Source of the DNA: Algoriphagus sp. AK58
GTDB taxonomy: Bacteria; Bacteroidota; Bacteroidia; Cytophagales; Cyclobacteriaceae
Direction of reading: 5' to 3'
Length of the DNA: 64,000 nucleotides
Assembly (NCBI RefSeq): GCF_014324365.1
Contig: NZ_QEIG01000028.1
Span: forward strand, 30,243-94,242
Part shown: piece after piece, positions 34,008-42,884 of the stretch
Layout: each line of letters starts with the position of its first letter
Numbering within the stretch: the stretch's first letter is position 1
Notes under the pieces: generated by a model
What the model saw: the letters and a program-made list of their open reading frames with translations, nothing else
What the model was told of the DNA's origin: nothing
Database searches by the model: none
Translations under genes and position numbers: made by a program

Positions 34008-36119
34008 TTATCGGACCCTCTTCGGTTCCAACAGCTTGGTCAGCTTGTCGATCTTTTTGCTCAGATCCAAAATGGCCTTGGCATATCGGGTATCCCACTC
34101 TTCCAGTCGGGCGGTGTTTTTGATGGCCACCTCATACTGAATTCCAGGAAGAATCCACGATGCATAGCCGGAGAAAGGATCGTTGCATACGTAGAGTGAC
34201 TTGTACCACTCTCCATAATACATGCCCTTGGGGTCAATCCAGCTTTTTTCCAGTCCGATCAATCCGGTATTGATTTTCTTCAAATGGCTGGAATGAACGG
34301 TTTCCTCCGATATGGATTGATGAAGATTTTTTTGATAGGCTACCGAACTCGCTTCCAGTTTCTTCAAAGCGGCTTCCACTTGATCAAAACCGGTAAAGTT
34401 GGGATCGATGGTTTTGACATTTTTCACAGCTTGCTCAAAGTGTCCTTTCAGATCCTTGGCGTAGCGGGGCACATCATAAGGAATTATTGCCGCGTTTGCC
34501 TGGCGGATGGCTACCAATCCAAAAAGTTGAGCAACAGCTCCACCCATTTTGAAGCTTGGATCAGAGAACTTGGAGTAATAGTACAAATTGTCATAATTAG
34601 AGTGGTAGGCAGTCGGACCTCCCGATCCTCCACTTAAGGAAGGAATGCCCACATGCATGTAGAACGCGATGTGATCCGATCCTCCCCCAAGATTACCTAT
34701 TCCCGGCTCAGAGTTCTTACCCGCCCAAACTTCAAAAACCGTTTTAGCTGAATCAGGATACGTTACCTCTTTGGATGCATCGATGATCAGTTTTTTCAAA
34801 GTAGGAGCGGCAGAGGCTCCAAAGTTCCTGCCCGATACGCCTCCGTCAAAGTTCATGTAGGAAACCGTCTTCGCACCCAGTTCTTTTTTCAGGTGCTCGA
34901 CCCATTCGGTGGAGCCGATCACTCCCTGCTCTTCGGCATCCCAGTGGCCGATCAGAATGGATCGGGAAGGCTTTTGACCTTTTTTGTATAAATCTCCCAA
35001 TGCCTCGGCAAAGGTCAGCAGCATGGCAGTACCTGAGTTGGGGTCAGTGGCGCCAAAAGACCAGGCATCGTAGTGGCTTCCCATGATGATCCATTCATCC
35101 GGATGATCTTTTCCGACAAAGGTTCCGATCACGTTGTTTGCTCTGATAAAATCTGGCTTTTGATCCACCATCACACGTACTTTCAGGTCCTCGCCTCCTG
35201 TGATTCTATATTTAAAGGGCAATCCTCCCTGCCAAGCTTCAGGAGCTTCCGAACCGGTCATTCTACTCAGGATTTCTTTGGCAGCACCATATCCAATGGG
35301 TGTGACGGGGATGGTATGAAAGTCTACCTCCGCAGGATCGTCACGCTTGATTTTCTTTGGTCCATCTAAAGGAAGAGCCGGTCGGTTGGGTGTCAAAGGA
35401 TCTCCAGTGAAGTCTAAAGTCAACATCGATCCTCTCTGAATGGTGGTTTCGTTGAAAAAAGGACCTTTAGGATAAACCTCTCCCCGGGTAAACCCTGAGT
35501 CTTTTGGGTCGGTATACACCACCAAGCCAATCATTCCATATTGTTCGGCATATTTTGCCTTGTACCCCCGGAAATTGCCCCCATAGCGGGCTACGGCAAT
35601 TTTTCCTGCCAAGGGAACTCCCATTTCGGCAAGCTTCATGAAGTCTTCCCTTGTGCCGTAATTCACATAGACCACCTCCCCAGTGACGTCCCCGGAACCT
35701 GAAAAAGCATTGAACCCCAAATGAAGTCTGGGATCTGCAGAAAAAGGATCTTCAGGCAAAGCTCCTTCCTTCTGGGAAAGTGTCATTTGGACTGGGGAAA
35801 TGATCTGCAATTCAGATTTCCCCGGATGATTGGGAAGGTAGACATCATAAGGCCAAACCTTGACCTCCATCCCTGCATCTGACATGGTTTTGACCATGTA
35901 ATCTTTGACCAGCTCGTTTTCTGGAGTACCGGCGATATGAGGGTTTTTAGTGAGTTCGGTAAGATGAACTTTGAACCGGTCATAATTGACCGCATTTAAA
36001 AAGTCCAATTCAAACTTTTTCTGCTCGGCAAACTGGGAAGGAAGAAAGCCGTCCTGCTGGGCAAAAGCTTGGAAGGAAAAGAGAGACGCTGCGGTAAGAG
36101 TAAGTAATTGGTGTTTCAT
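34008..36119 (-). CDS. M28-family metallopeptidase (glutamate carboxypeptidase II-like)
   Basis: A 703-residue exported peptidase: signal peptide (1-20, ASLFSFQAFA), PA domain (about 115-290), peptidase domain with zinc ligands in GSHYDAW, DPNSGTAMLL, WDAEEQGVIGS and GGSDHIAF, and a C-terminal helical dimerisation domain. The order is that of PSMA/GCPII proteins, which trim acidic or N-acylated peptides. It is likely periplasmic or surface-bound. It is followed by three amidohydrolases after two terminators, so transcription is separate. Confidence 0.9.
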   Translation of the reverse strand: MKHQLLTLTAASLFSFQAFAQQDGFLPSQFAEQKKFELDFLNAVNYDRFKVHLTELTKNPHIAGTPENELVKDYMVKTMSDAGMEVKVWPYDVYLPNHPGKSELQIISPVQMTLSQKEGALPEDPFSADPRLHLGFNAFSGSGDVTGEVVYVNYGTREDFMKLAEMGVPLAGKIAVARYGGNFRGYKAKYAEQYGMIGLVVYTDPKDSGFTRGEVYPKGPFFNETTIQRGSMLTLDFTGDPLTPNRPALPLDGPKKIKRDDPAEVDFHTIPVTPIGYGAAKEILSRMTGSEAPEAWQGGLPFKYRITGGEDLKVRVMVDQKPDFIRANNVIGTFVGKDHPDEWIIMGSHYDAWSFGATDPNSGTAMLLTFAEALGDLYKKGQKPSRSILIGHWDAEEQGVIGSTEWVEHLKKELGAKTVSYMNFDGGVSGRNFGASAAPTLKKLIIDASKEVTYPDSAKTVFEVWAGKNSEPGIGNLGGGSDHIAFYMHVGIPSLSGGSGGPTAYHSNYDNLYYYSKFSDPSFKMGGAVAQLFGLVAIRQANAAIIPYDVPRYAKDLKGHFEQAVKNVKTIDPNFTGFDQVEAALKKLEASSVAYQKNLHQSISEETVHSSHLKKINTGLIGLEKSWIDPKGMYYGEWYKSLYVCNDPFSGYASWILPGIQYEVAIKNTARLEEWDTRYAKAILDLSKKIDKLTKLLEPKRVR

Positions 36120-36148
36120 TGTGTGGATTGAACTATTTTAATTACTTG

Positions 36149-36162
36149 TCCGCCGTGGCGGA
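36149..36162. repeat. Short palindrome TCCGCCGTGGCGGA
   Basis: Six-base GC-rich arms around GT lie 30 nt upstream of the M28 start codon. Alone it is weak evidence, but such a TCCGCC/GGCGGA palindrome is a common intergenic word in related genomes. Confidence 0.4.
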
Positions 36163-36250
36163 TAGGAGTACTGAAAAGTAGGAATTTGAATCAACTGTGA
36201 AAATCAATTTTTCAATGTTTAATTCTTCCAAATCTTCCATAATAAATAGT

Positions 36251-36285
36251 AAAAAAGCCACGAGAACAAATCCCATGGCTTTTTT
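36251..36285 (-). terminator. Terminator of the amidohydrolase operon
   Basis: AAAAAAGCCA ... TGGCTTTTTT brackets a weak 15-nt loop with a further C-G pair; on the minus strand it follows the 36292 stop by 7 nt and ends in a T-tract. Confidence 0.7.
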
Positions 36286-36291
36286 CGATGT

Positions 36292-37593
36292 TTAATTGGA
36301 TTTCAAGCCTGGAGATCTTTCCAAAAACTCCTGATACAATCGGATATGTCTGTTGGACATCGGAATTCGATATCCATCGATGAAGACGTGAAGGATTTGA
36401 CTTCTGGTCTCAAACGGATCTCCTGTCGAAACGATCAGGTTGGCTCTTTTTCCTGCTTCAACAGATCCATATTGATCCGCAATTCCGAAAATTTCAGCCG
36501 GGTTGATAGTTACTGCCTTCAGGGCTTCCTCTTTTCCAAGGCCATAGGCTGCTGCAAAAGCGGCATGGAAGGGGAGATTTCTGACATTTTCCTCTTCATC
36601 TGTTCTTAAGGCAATTTTTACACCTGCTTTGGCCATTTTTCCTGCATTGGAATAGGCTGCGTCGTACCGGTCTGACTGACGGGTAGGAAGCTCCTGTACA
36701 GGCCCGGTGACTACAGGGATTCCGGATTTGGCAATTTCATCTGCCACTCTCCAGCCCTCGGCAACTCCCGTAAAGATGACTTTAATATTCTTTCCCTGAA
36801 CCCATTTGATCGCATTTTGAATGTCAGAGGCGGCATTAACCTCGATCAAAAGAGGAAGCTCTCCAGCGATTACTTTGGAAAGCTGCTCCATTTCGGGATA
36901 GTAGGACAGTTCAGCACCGGACTTTTTAAGTTCGAGATAGCTTTTTGCGTTTTCCCAAATGTCATTAGCCTCTTTCAGGGCTTTCTCTGCATCCTTCTTG
37001 ATGTCTTCCTCAGATCGTCGATCAAATCTACCGCGTCGTCCAGAACTCGGGAAGGTCATCGCTACTGCTTTGAATCCCCCGTACATCTGATCGGGTGTAT
37101 AGCCATTGAGGTTGATCAAAGCTGCTGTACCAGGGAATAGACCTCCTGATGGAACTGTCAACACCGTAGTCACCCCTGAAACTCGGGTTACCCCGATCGC
37201 TTCAGAATTTGGATTGACGGTGGTCAATGCCTGCATATTGGGAGTTACATTTCCGATTTCCGCATAATCGACTGTTTCGGGCACAGAGCTTACTTCCACC
37301 AAGCCCAGGCGTGTTCCGCCGTCGATCATTCCCGGGTAGATAAACATGCCGGTACAGTCAATCACTTCTGCGTCTGCTGCGGTGATATTCGGGCCTACTT
37401 GGGATATTTTTCCGTTTTCCAACAGGACCGAAGCGTTGGTAAGGGTTCCTTTGGTCACAGTAACCACGGTAGCATTTTTAAGGAGGAATTTTCCTGATCG
37501 AGGTTTTACAAATTCCCCGTCGATCTGGGCCATTGCCACCACCGGAAGCAGGGCAAGTAAAGAGGCACAAAAGGTTTTTAAAATTCGTTTCAT
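36292..37593 (-). CDS. Exported amidohydrolase homologue lacking metal ligands (third of operon)
   Basis: A 433-residue imidazolonepropionase-like protein with a signal peptide (1-22, ending AMAQ). The amidohydrolase frame is clear: N-terminal KNATVVTVTKGTLTNASVLLENGKI and C-terminal EAGKRANLIVSTGDPFETRSQ. The metal HxH that follows IID in active paralogues is DGGTR (91-95), and the later His positions read LIEVNA and IFTGVAEG. It is probably inactive as a hydrolase or works through a partner. It ends the three-gene operon. Confidence 0.85.
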   Translation of the reverse strand: MKRILKTFCASLLALLPVVAMAQIDGEFVKPRSGKFLLKNATVVTVTKGTLTNASVLLENGKISQVGPNITAADAEVIDCTGMFIYPGMIDGGTRLGLVEVSSVPETVDYAEIGNVTPNMQALTTVNPNSEAIGVTRVSGVTTVLTVPSGGLFPGTAALINLNGYTPDQMYGGFKAVAMTFPSSGRRGRFDRRSEEDIKKDAEKALKEANDIWENAKSYLELKKSGAELSYYPEMEQLSKVIAGELPLLIEVNAASDIQNAIKWVQGKNIKVIFTGVAEGWRVADEIAKSGIPVVTGPVQELPTRQSDRYDAAYSNAGKMAKAGVKIALRTDEEENVRNLPFHAAFAAAYGLGKEEALKAVTINPAEIFGIADQYGSVEAGKRANLIVSTGDPFETRSQILHVFIDGYRIPMSNRHIRLYQEFLERSPGLKSN

Positions 37594-37617
37594 GTGATTC
37601 TTGAATTTTCGGGGTGA

Positions 37618-39009
37618 TTAGTGTTTTTCTTCTAGAAATGCTCCCTGGAATGCTTCAAAGTAAGCGTCCACGTCCTGCATGCAGCGATGGGCCTCCTCAT
37701 TGGCTCTTAGGAAGATCGGCTCGACCATTTCGGTAGCAGAGACCATCAACCGCTGATCGTCCTTGTCTGTCTTGATGTCAAAATACTTGACACCGTCCAC
37801 GAATGTCATCTGAGGTACTGCATAGGAAGAAAGCGGATGGGTATCGAAAATGACTAAATCAGCTTGTTTGCCCACTTCGATGGATCCCACCTTGTCATCA
37901 ATTCCCAATTGCTTGGCAGGATTGATGGTGATCATGGCCAAGGCCTCATCATCGGTCAATCCACCATATCGCTGAGTTTTGGCAGCTTCATGGTATAAGT
38001 GACGGATCAATTCGGCAGAGTCCGAATTGATGGAAGTGATGGCACCGTTTCTTTGAAGAATGGCGGCATTGTAGGCTGTGGAGTAATAAACCTCCATTTT
38101 GTAAGCCCACCAATCCGCGAAGACAGAAGCACCCATGGTGTATTCGGCAATTTCTGGCGCCACTTTGAATCCTTCGTTGGTGTGCTGGAATACCAGTTTT
38201 TTGATGTTGAAATCCTTGGCTACGTTGATGAGCATATAGATTTCATCCGCACGGTAAGAGTGGCAGTGGATGATGATTTTACCATCCAATATATCAGCCA
38301 ATGTCTGCAGGCGCTCATTGTAAGAAGGAGGCGTTATCGTATTTCCCTTCTGCGCTTTGGCGGCATTGTAGGTTTCCCAAGCTTTCTTGTACTGCATTGC
38401 CTCACTGAAACCGTTTCTCAAAACCGCTTCCACGCCCATTCTGGTGCGAGGCTGTATGCCGTTTCCACGACCATGAACTCGTGTAGGGTTTTCACCCAAA
38501 GCAAACTTGATGGTTCGAGGCGCGTCATGCATGATGATATCAGCCGGATCTTTGGCACCCCATCGGTGTTTCAACGTGGCGTTTTGTCCGCCCACTACGT
38601 TGGCCGATCCATGCATGGCATGGGATACAGTCACCCCGCCTGCTAAGGCACGGTAGATTCCAATCTCGAAAGGATTGACCACGTCCTTCATTCTCACCTC
38701 TGAAGTGATAGGGGAGGAGGCTTCGTTGACCACATCCAATGCGACGTGCGAGTGTGCGTCGATAATGCCGGGCATCAGATACTTACCTGTAGCATCGATG
38801 GTTTGTACTCCCGAAGGAGCTGTGATATTTTTCCCGATCTGCTTGATAACACCGTCTTGTACCAATACATCTGAGTTTTCCAGATTTCCTTTGGTCACTG
38901 TCAAAACGGTAGCATTTTTAATTAAGACACTGCCTTTTGGGGCTTGTGCCTGGACAGTATTTAATCCCAGGCCCAAGAAAGCAGCAAGAATAAAATGGAG
39001 CTTTTTCAT
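37618..39009 (-). CDS. Exported amidohydrolase with intact metal site (middle of operon)
   Basis: A 463-residue amidohydrolase: signal peptide (1-22), then the metal motif DAHSHVA (His86, His88), IIHCHSYRADEI (His248/250), FQHTNEG (His276) and Asp330 in INSDSAEL. These are the ligands expected of an imidazolonepropionase-like enzyme, so this is the only predicted catalyst of the three. The substrate is unknown; an exported cyclic amide or dipeptide hydrolase is plausible next to an exported M28 peptidase. It begins 4 nt after the 565-residue gene. Confidence 0.88.
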   Translation of the reverse strand: MKKLHFILAAFLGLGLNTVQAQAPKGSVLIKNATVLTVTKGNLENSDVLVQDGVIKQIGKNITAPSGVQTIDATGKYLMPGIIDAHSHVALDVVNEASSPITSEVRMKDVVNPFEIGIYRALAGGVTVSHAMHGSANVVGGQNATLKHRWGAKDPADIIMHDAPRTIKFALGENPTRVHGRGNGIQPRTRMGVEAVLRNGFSEAMQYKKAWETYNAAKAQKGNTITPPSYNERLQTLADILDGKIIIHCHSYRADEIYMLINVAKDFNIKKLVFQHTNEGFKVAPEIAEYTMGASVFADWWAYKMEVYYSTAYNAAILQRNGAITSINSDSAELIRHLYHEAAKTQRYGGLTDDEALAMITINPAKQLGIDDKVGSIEVGKQADLVIFDTHPLSSYAVPQMTFVDGVKYFDIKTDKDDQRLMVSATEMVEPIFLRANEEAHRCMQDVDAYFEAFQGAFLEEKH

Positions 39010-39013
39010 GTCG

Positions 39014-40711
39014 TTAGTTGCTTAGGCTAGGTGAAGAAAGAGTGGCTTTGACTGGGAAAGATCCCATTTGAGGAACAGAAAGTGAACCTTCCATAGAGGT
39101 TCCGTTGATTTCCCCGGTGATAGTCACGGTGAGGTTCATACCTCCCGCAGCAACGTCAAAGTCAAAGCTGAGCGTTTTTCCATTTACAGAGGCATTTTTG
39201 ATAGGAGAGGTTACTTTTCCAGAACCGGCAGGGTCGTCATAGCTGATCGTGCCACTCAAAACCCCATTATCTCTTTTCAGTACTATTTGCCCACCGGAGC
39301 TTCCTGCCGGAGTCTCAGAGGTATATTCCCAGACCCCTTCTACCGAGCCATTGAGATTACCTTCCGTTTTACCGTTTCCATTGGCAGCTTTCTTCTTCAC
39401 TTCGTAATCAAACACATATCCGTCAGCGACCACATGTTTGATTTGAGCATCTTCTTTAAATATAGTGTCTGTACTGATGACCAGATTAGCCATTTTGCCT
39501 TTTTCGATAGTACCTGCTACCCTGCTGATTCCCATAATGGATGCAGGATTGGTGGTCAGTGCAGCCAGAGCTGCTTTTTCGCTTAAACCGTTCTTAATCA
39601 GGGTTTGAACGGTTTTTAACGCATCACCTGGTTTGGCATCCACTGTGGAAAATGCAAAAGGAATTCCTGCTTTCTCCAGCATGGCCGCCTGCTTGAGTGC
39701 CGTTTCGTAGGCTTCTTTTACTCTTGCATATTGAGCCTTGGTGTCCTCTGTTACGCCTTCAGCCTTTTGAGCTTTGATGGCTTTGTCGTCAGTAACCTGA
39801 AGTTTGATTAAAACAGGTGTTCCTGAAGCCTTGAGAAGATCAATCACGGTTTCATAATTTTCCAATCCGCTCAAAACCAGCTTAAATCCCAGCTCTTTTT
39901 GAAGAGCAATCGCTCTTCGGATTTCCAAGTCTGAAGATGCGGTAAATAGGACAGGTATTTGCTTTTGAACTACTGCAGCCATCCCAGACTGGGTAGGGGT
40001 GATCTGAGGTCTTTTTACCCCAGAAGTGGAGGCAAACAATTTTTCATGCTCCAGAGCCAAAGAGCTATTGAGATAGACATCTCTGAATTTTGCCATGACT
40101 CCAGCAGCGGTGGCAGGATACATCCCTCTTGAACCTCTGAAATTTGCAGCCAGGGCAGAATTGGTCTGAATAAGATTGGTAGAATTACCGTCACCCAACA
40201 CCATAATAGCGGCCTTTCCTGGAATCATTCCCCCATCAGGTATGATTTGACTGATAGTAAATCCAGTTTTTCTCCAATCATCCACTTGACTGCCTGAAAC
40301 GGAGAATTGCTCTGTGGCAGATCTCCAAGGAGTGATGCCTGCGATTTCATCAGGAGGATTGGAAGAGACAAAGTCTTTTGGACGCTCTGGATCTTTGGGT
40401 TTAGTGACTCCCATGTTTCCTGCTCCATCGATAAACCCGGGATAAACAAACAAGGAATCTCCGGTGATTATTTTGGCTTCTTTAGGTATTTGGACACCAG
40501 ACCCGATACCCGAAATCACCCCATCTTTAAAAACGACAGTGGCTTTGGTGCCTGCTTGTCCGGGCGATGTGAATACAGTTGCATTGGTAATGGCATAGGT
40601 ACTGGTTACTCGGCGCTTGCCTGTGGGATCACTTTGAGCCCAAGTGGTTTGCGTTAAAAAACCAGCTACCAGCAACCCAAGCAGACCTGCTTTCAGAAAT
40701 TGTTTTTTCAT
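39014..40711 (-). CDS. Exported amidohydrolase homologue lacking metal ligands, with extra C-terminal domain
   Basis: A 565-residue protein (signal peptide ending TTWAQ). The amidohydrolase frame covers about 35-445; the HxH position reads DGAGN (95-99), the later sites read FTASSD and SGLENYE, so the usual metal ligands are absent. Residues about 460-565 add a beta-rich domain (GSVEGVWEYTSETPAGSSGG ... GTMSLSVPQ-like), with glycine/threonine-rich strands. It is the first gene of the operon and divergent from the receiver gene. Confidence 0.85.
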   Translation of the reverse strand: MKKQFLKAGLLGLLVAGFLTQTTWAQSDPTGKRRVTSTYAITNATVFTSPGQAGTKATVVFKDGVISGIGSGVQIPKEAKIITGDSLFVYPGFIDGAGNMGVTKPKDPERPKDFVSSNPPDEIAGITPWRSATEQFSVSGSQVDDWRKTGFTISQIIPDGGMIPGKAAIMVLGDGNSTNLIQTNSALAANFRGSRGMYPATAAGVMAKFRDVYLNSSLALEHEKLFASTSGVKRPQITPTQSGMAAVVQKQIPVLFTASSDLEIRRAIALQKELGFKLVLSGLENYETVIDLLKASGTPVLIKLQVTDDKAIKAQKAEGVTEDTKAQYARVKEAYETALKQAAMLEKAGIPFAFSTVDAKPGDALKTVQTLIKNGLSEKAALAALTTNPASIMGISRVAGTIEKGKMANLVISTDTIFKEDAQIKHVVADGYVFDYEVKKKAANGNGKTEGNLNGSVEGVWEYTSETPAGSSGGQIVLKRDNGVLSGTISYDDPAGSGKVTSPIKNASVNGKTLSFDFDVAAGGMNLTVTITGEINGTSMEGSLSVPQMGSFPVKATLSSPSLSN

Positions 40712-40938
40712 TCGATTGATGGTTATTCTTCAATCAGCAAGCTAATAAATGCCCTCGGACTATTCAGATAGAATTATTTTTTCAAACTTTTTTTTTGACC
40801 AATGGCAGGGATCAGGGACTAAACTGCGATAAAGTGCATTTTATTTACATAGCTTTAGATAAAGCCTTACTTGGACGGTAGGAATTGCTTTGAAATAGGA
40901 TATTGATGTTATCTTTAAAGTGAGTTTATCCCTTTGTT

Positions 40939-41298
40939 ATGAAAAAGATCCTGATTATTGAGGATGATTTGTTGATTTCGAGCCTGGTTCAGTTTAGGCT
41001 GAAAAAGGATGGCTATGACACTCATTTGGTACAAGATGGCAATGAAGGTGTCAAAGCAATCGATACCATAAATCCCGATTTGATTATCACCGATGTCATG
41101 ATGCCATTTCGCAGCGGGATTGAGATCATTCATCATGCCAAAAAATCCCAGCCCAACACACCGATTATTGTACTGAGTTCCTTGGGAGAGGAAGAGCAAG
41201 TAGTATTGGAAGCTTTCAACTTGGGAGTTTCGGATTTTATACCAAAGCCTTTCAATCCTAATGAATTGGCAATCAGGGTAAAACGGGCTTTGCAGTAG
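40939..41298 (+). CDS. Single-domain response regulator receiver
   Basis: A 119-residue CheY-like receiver with no output domain. The phosphoacceptor is Asp52 (IITDVMMP), the acidic pocket is Glu8/Asp9/Asp10 (IIEDDLL), Ser80 stands at the switch position and Lys103 in IPKPFNP. It is the first gene of the operon with the HEAT protein, GT2 synthase, YaiO and an unknown, with a 5-nt gap to the next gene. It probably regulates polysaccharide synthesis by protein contact. Confidence 0.88.
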   Translation: MKKILIIEDDLLISSLVQFRLKKDGYDTHLVQDGNEGVKAIDTINPDLIITDVMMPFRSGIEIIHHAKKSQPNTPIIVLSSLGEEEQVVLEAFNLGVSDFIPKPFNPNELAIRVKRALQ

Positions 41299-41303
41299 TG
41301 CCT

Positions 41304-42884
41304 ATGAGGTTAGATTTACGCATTTTCCTCATTATTTCACTTTCTTTTGGTTGGACTCGCCTTGAGGCCCAAGAAGGTATTATTCCCCAAGACAGCGTTG
41401 GATTTGGGGAATTTTTGATTTTGCAGGAAGAGGTACCCGGTTTAAATTATCGGTGGCAGATCCGGGATAAACTCTTGCCTGAAGTTATTCTTTCGGACAC
41501 TCTTTTTCTTTTTGCCAAAACTGATTCAGGATATTTTTCGAGACCCATTGAAGATTTTGGGAAATTGAAGGAAATGGAGTCCAAACTTGCCGCTGATAGC
41601 TTGGATTATACCCTGCGCTTGTTTGTTTTTGCTGATGAATTCAAATGGGAGGGGGCCAGAGAATACCTGGCAAATCTTGTGAGGAATGGGGACTATATGC
41701 CGGTTTTTGAAGAAAGAGATACTTCAGAAGATTTAGTTGTATTGGCGAAAAAGACTCCTTATTCACCTTTTTTAAAGTTTAAACTGCTGTTTGTTTCTGA
41801 TTTTAAACTATTTATAGTTACTGCTGTAATCATTTTCTTTTTTACTATTTCTACCATCATGATCATATTTATGATCATTCTAAAAGTTAGAAAAAGCAAT
41901 AAAGAAAACCTTATAAAAGAGTATGAACAACTAGTTATCGAGCCATTGACCAATTTGCTTTTTGAAAAGGATTTGGAGGAAATAAATGCAATGAAACCGG
42001 ATGATTTCTATTCCTATTTTCCTTCTGATCTTCTTAAGAAATTATTGTTTAAGGAAGTCTTGATCGAAAAGATCATCGGTCTGAATAAAAAGATGAAAGG
42101 AGAGTTTAAGGGTAAACTTAAACTCATTTATCAGCGATTGGAATTGGACAAAATGTCCATACAGTCACTGAAAAGTAAAAAGTGGCATAAAGTCGCCGAA
42201 GGACTGGTGGAAATCAACGAGATGGACTTGGTAGACGCGCTACCCGAAGTAAAAAAACATACCAATTCGGATAATTTTCATGTCAGATCACAAGCAGTAG
42301 CGACCTTGCTGAACTTATCCGAGAAAGTAGATCTGAATTTTTTAAAGGACCAAACTTTTCCTTTGTCTGATTGGCAACAGATGAACTACCTGAGAATCAT
42401 CAAGTTTGTCAGCAATGTGAAGCCATTGAAACTGGAAGTTCTCTTTGATTCAAAAAATCAGTCTATTCGGATTTTTGGGATCAAGCTGGTCAGAATGTTG
42501 GGCCGAATAGATCTTATAGAAAAGCTGGCTATGATCAGTCAGGAAGTTGGAAAAGAGGAGCAGATCGAGATCTTGGAAACCTATGAGACTTTGGGAGCCC
42601 ATATGGAGATCGATTTTATCAACAATTGCCTGAAGTCTGAGTATGAAGATTTGGCTTTTGCTGCAGCAAAGGCCGCGCATTCCTTGGGAGATACCCGATC
42701 GGTTACCCTAATTTACAATAGACTGGAATCGGAACATCTTTCATTCAGACTTAGAAAGCAATTCTTAAAAACTTTAAGCGCGCTGGATCATTCACGGTTT
42801 GACCAGGCTACCCTGGGTACTTCTGATCCTATTACCAAACAGATTCGTGCTCATATTCTAGACCCAATGCTCCGCCATGTATAG
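41304..42884 (+). CDS. Membrane protein with cytoplasmic HEAT-like repeats
   Basis: About 526 residues. I prefer ATG 41304 to the overlapping GTG at 41298, because it gives a standard signal peptide (MRLDLRIFLIISLSFGWTRL, ending EAQ). A periplasmic part (about 25-160) is followed by a transmembrane helix (LFIVTAVIIFFFTISTIMII) and a cytoplasmic region of about 330 residues with regular helix pairs (VEINEMDLVDALPEVKKH; ARVLGRIDLIEKLAMI). HEAT-like repeats usually act as protein scaffolds; here they may join the receiver to the synthase. The GT2 gene overlaps its end by 8 bp. Confidence 0.72.
   Translation: MRLDLRIFLIISLSFGWTRLEAQEGIIPQDSVGFGEFLILQEEVPGLNYRWQIRDKLLPEVILSDTLFLFAKTDSGYFSRPIEDFGKLKEMESKLAADSLDYTLRLFVFADEFKWEGAREYLANLVRNGDYMPVFEERDTSEDLVVLAKKTPYSPFLKFKLLFVSDFKLFIVTAVIIFFFTISTIMIIFMIILKVRKSNKENLIKEYEQLVIEPLTNLLFEKDLEEINAMKPDDFYSYFPSDLLKKLLFKEVLIEKIIGLNKKMKGEFKGKLKLIYQRLELDKMSIQSLKSKKWHKVAEGLVEINEMDLVDALPEVKKHTNSDNFHVRSQAVATLLNLSEKVDLNFLKDQTFPLSDWQQMNYLRIIKFVSNVKPLKLEVLFDSKNQSIRIFGIKLVRMLGRIDLIEKLAMISQEVGKEEQIEILETYETLGAHMEIDFINNCLKSEYEDLAFAAAKAAHSLGDTRSVTLIYNRLESEHLSFRLRKQFLKTLSALDHSRFDQATLGTSDPITKQIRAHILDPMLRHV

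Noticed and set aside
37999..38646. 215-residue plus-strand frame
   Set aside because: Antisense to the middle amidohydrolase, whose motifs are unambiguous.
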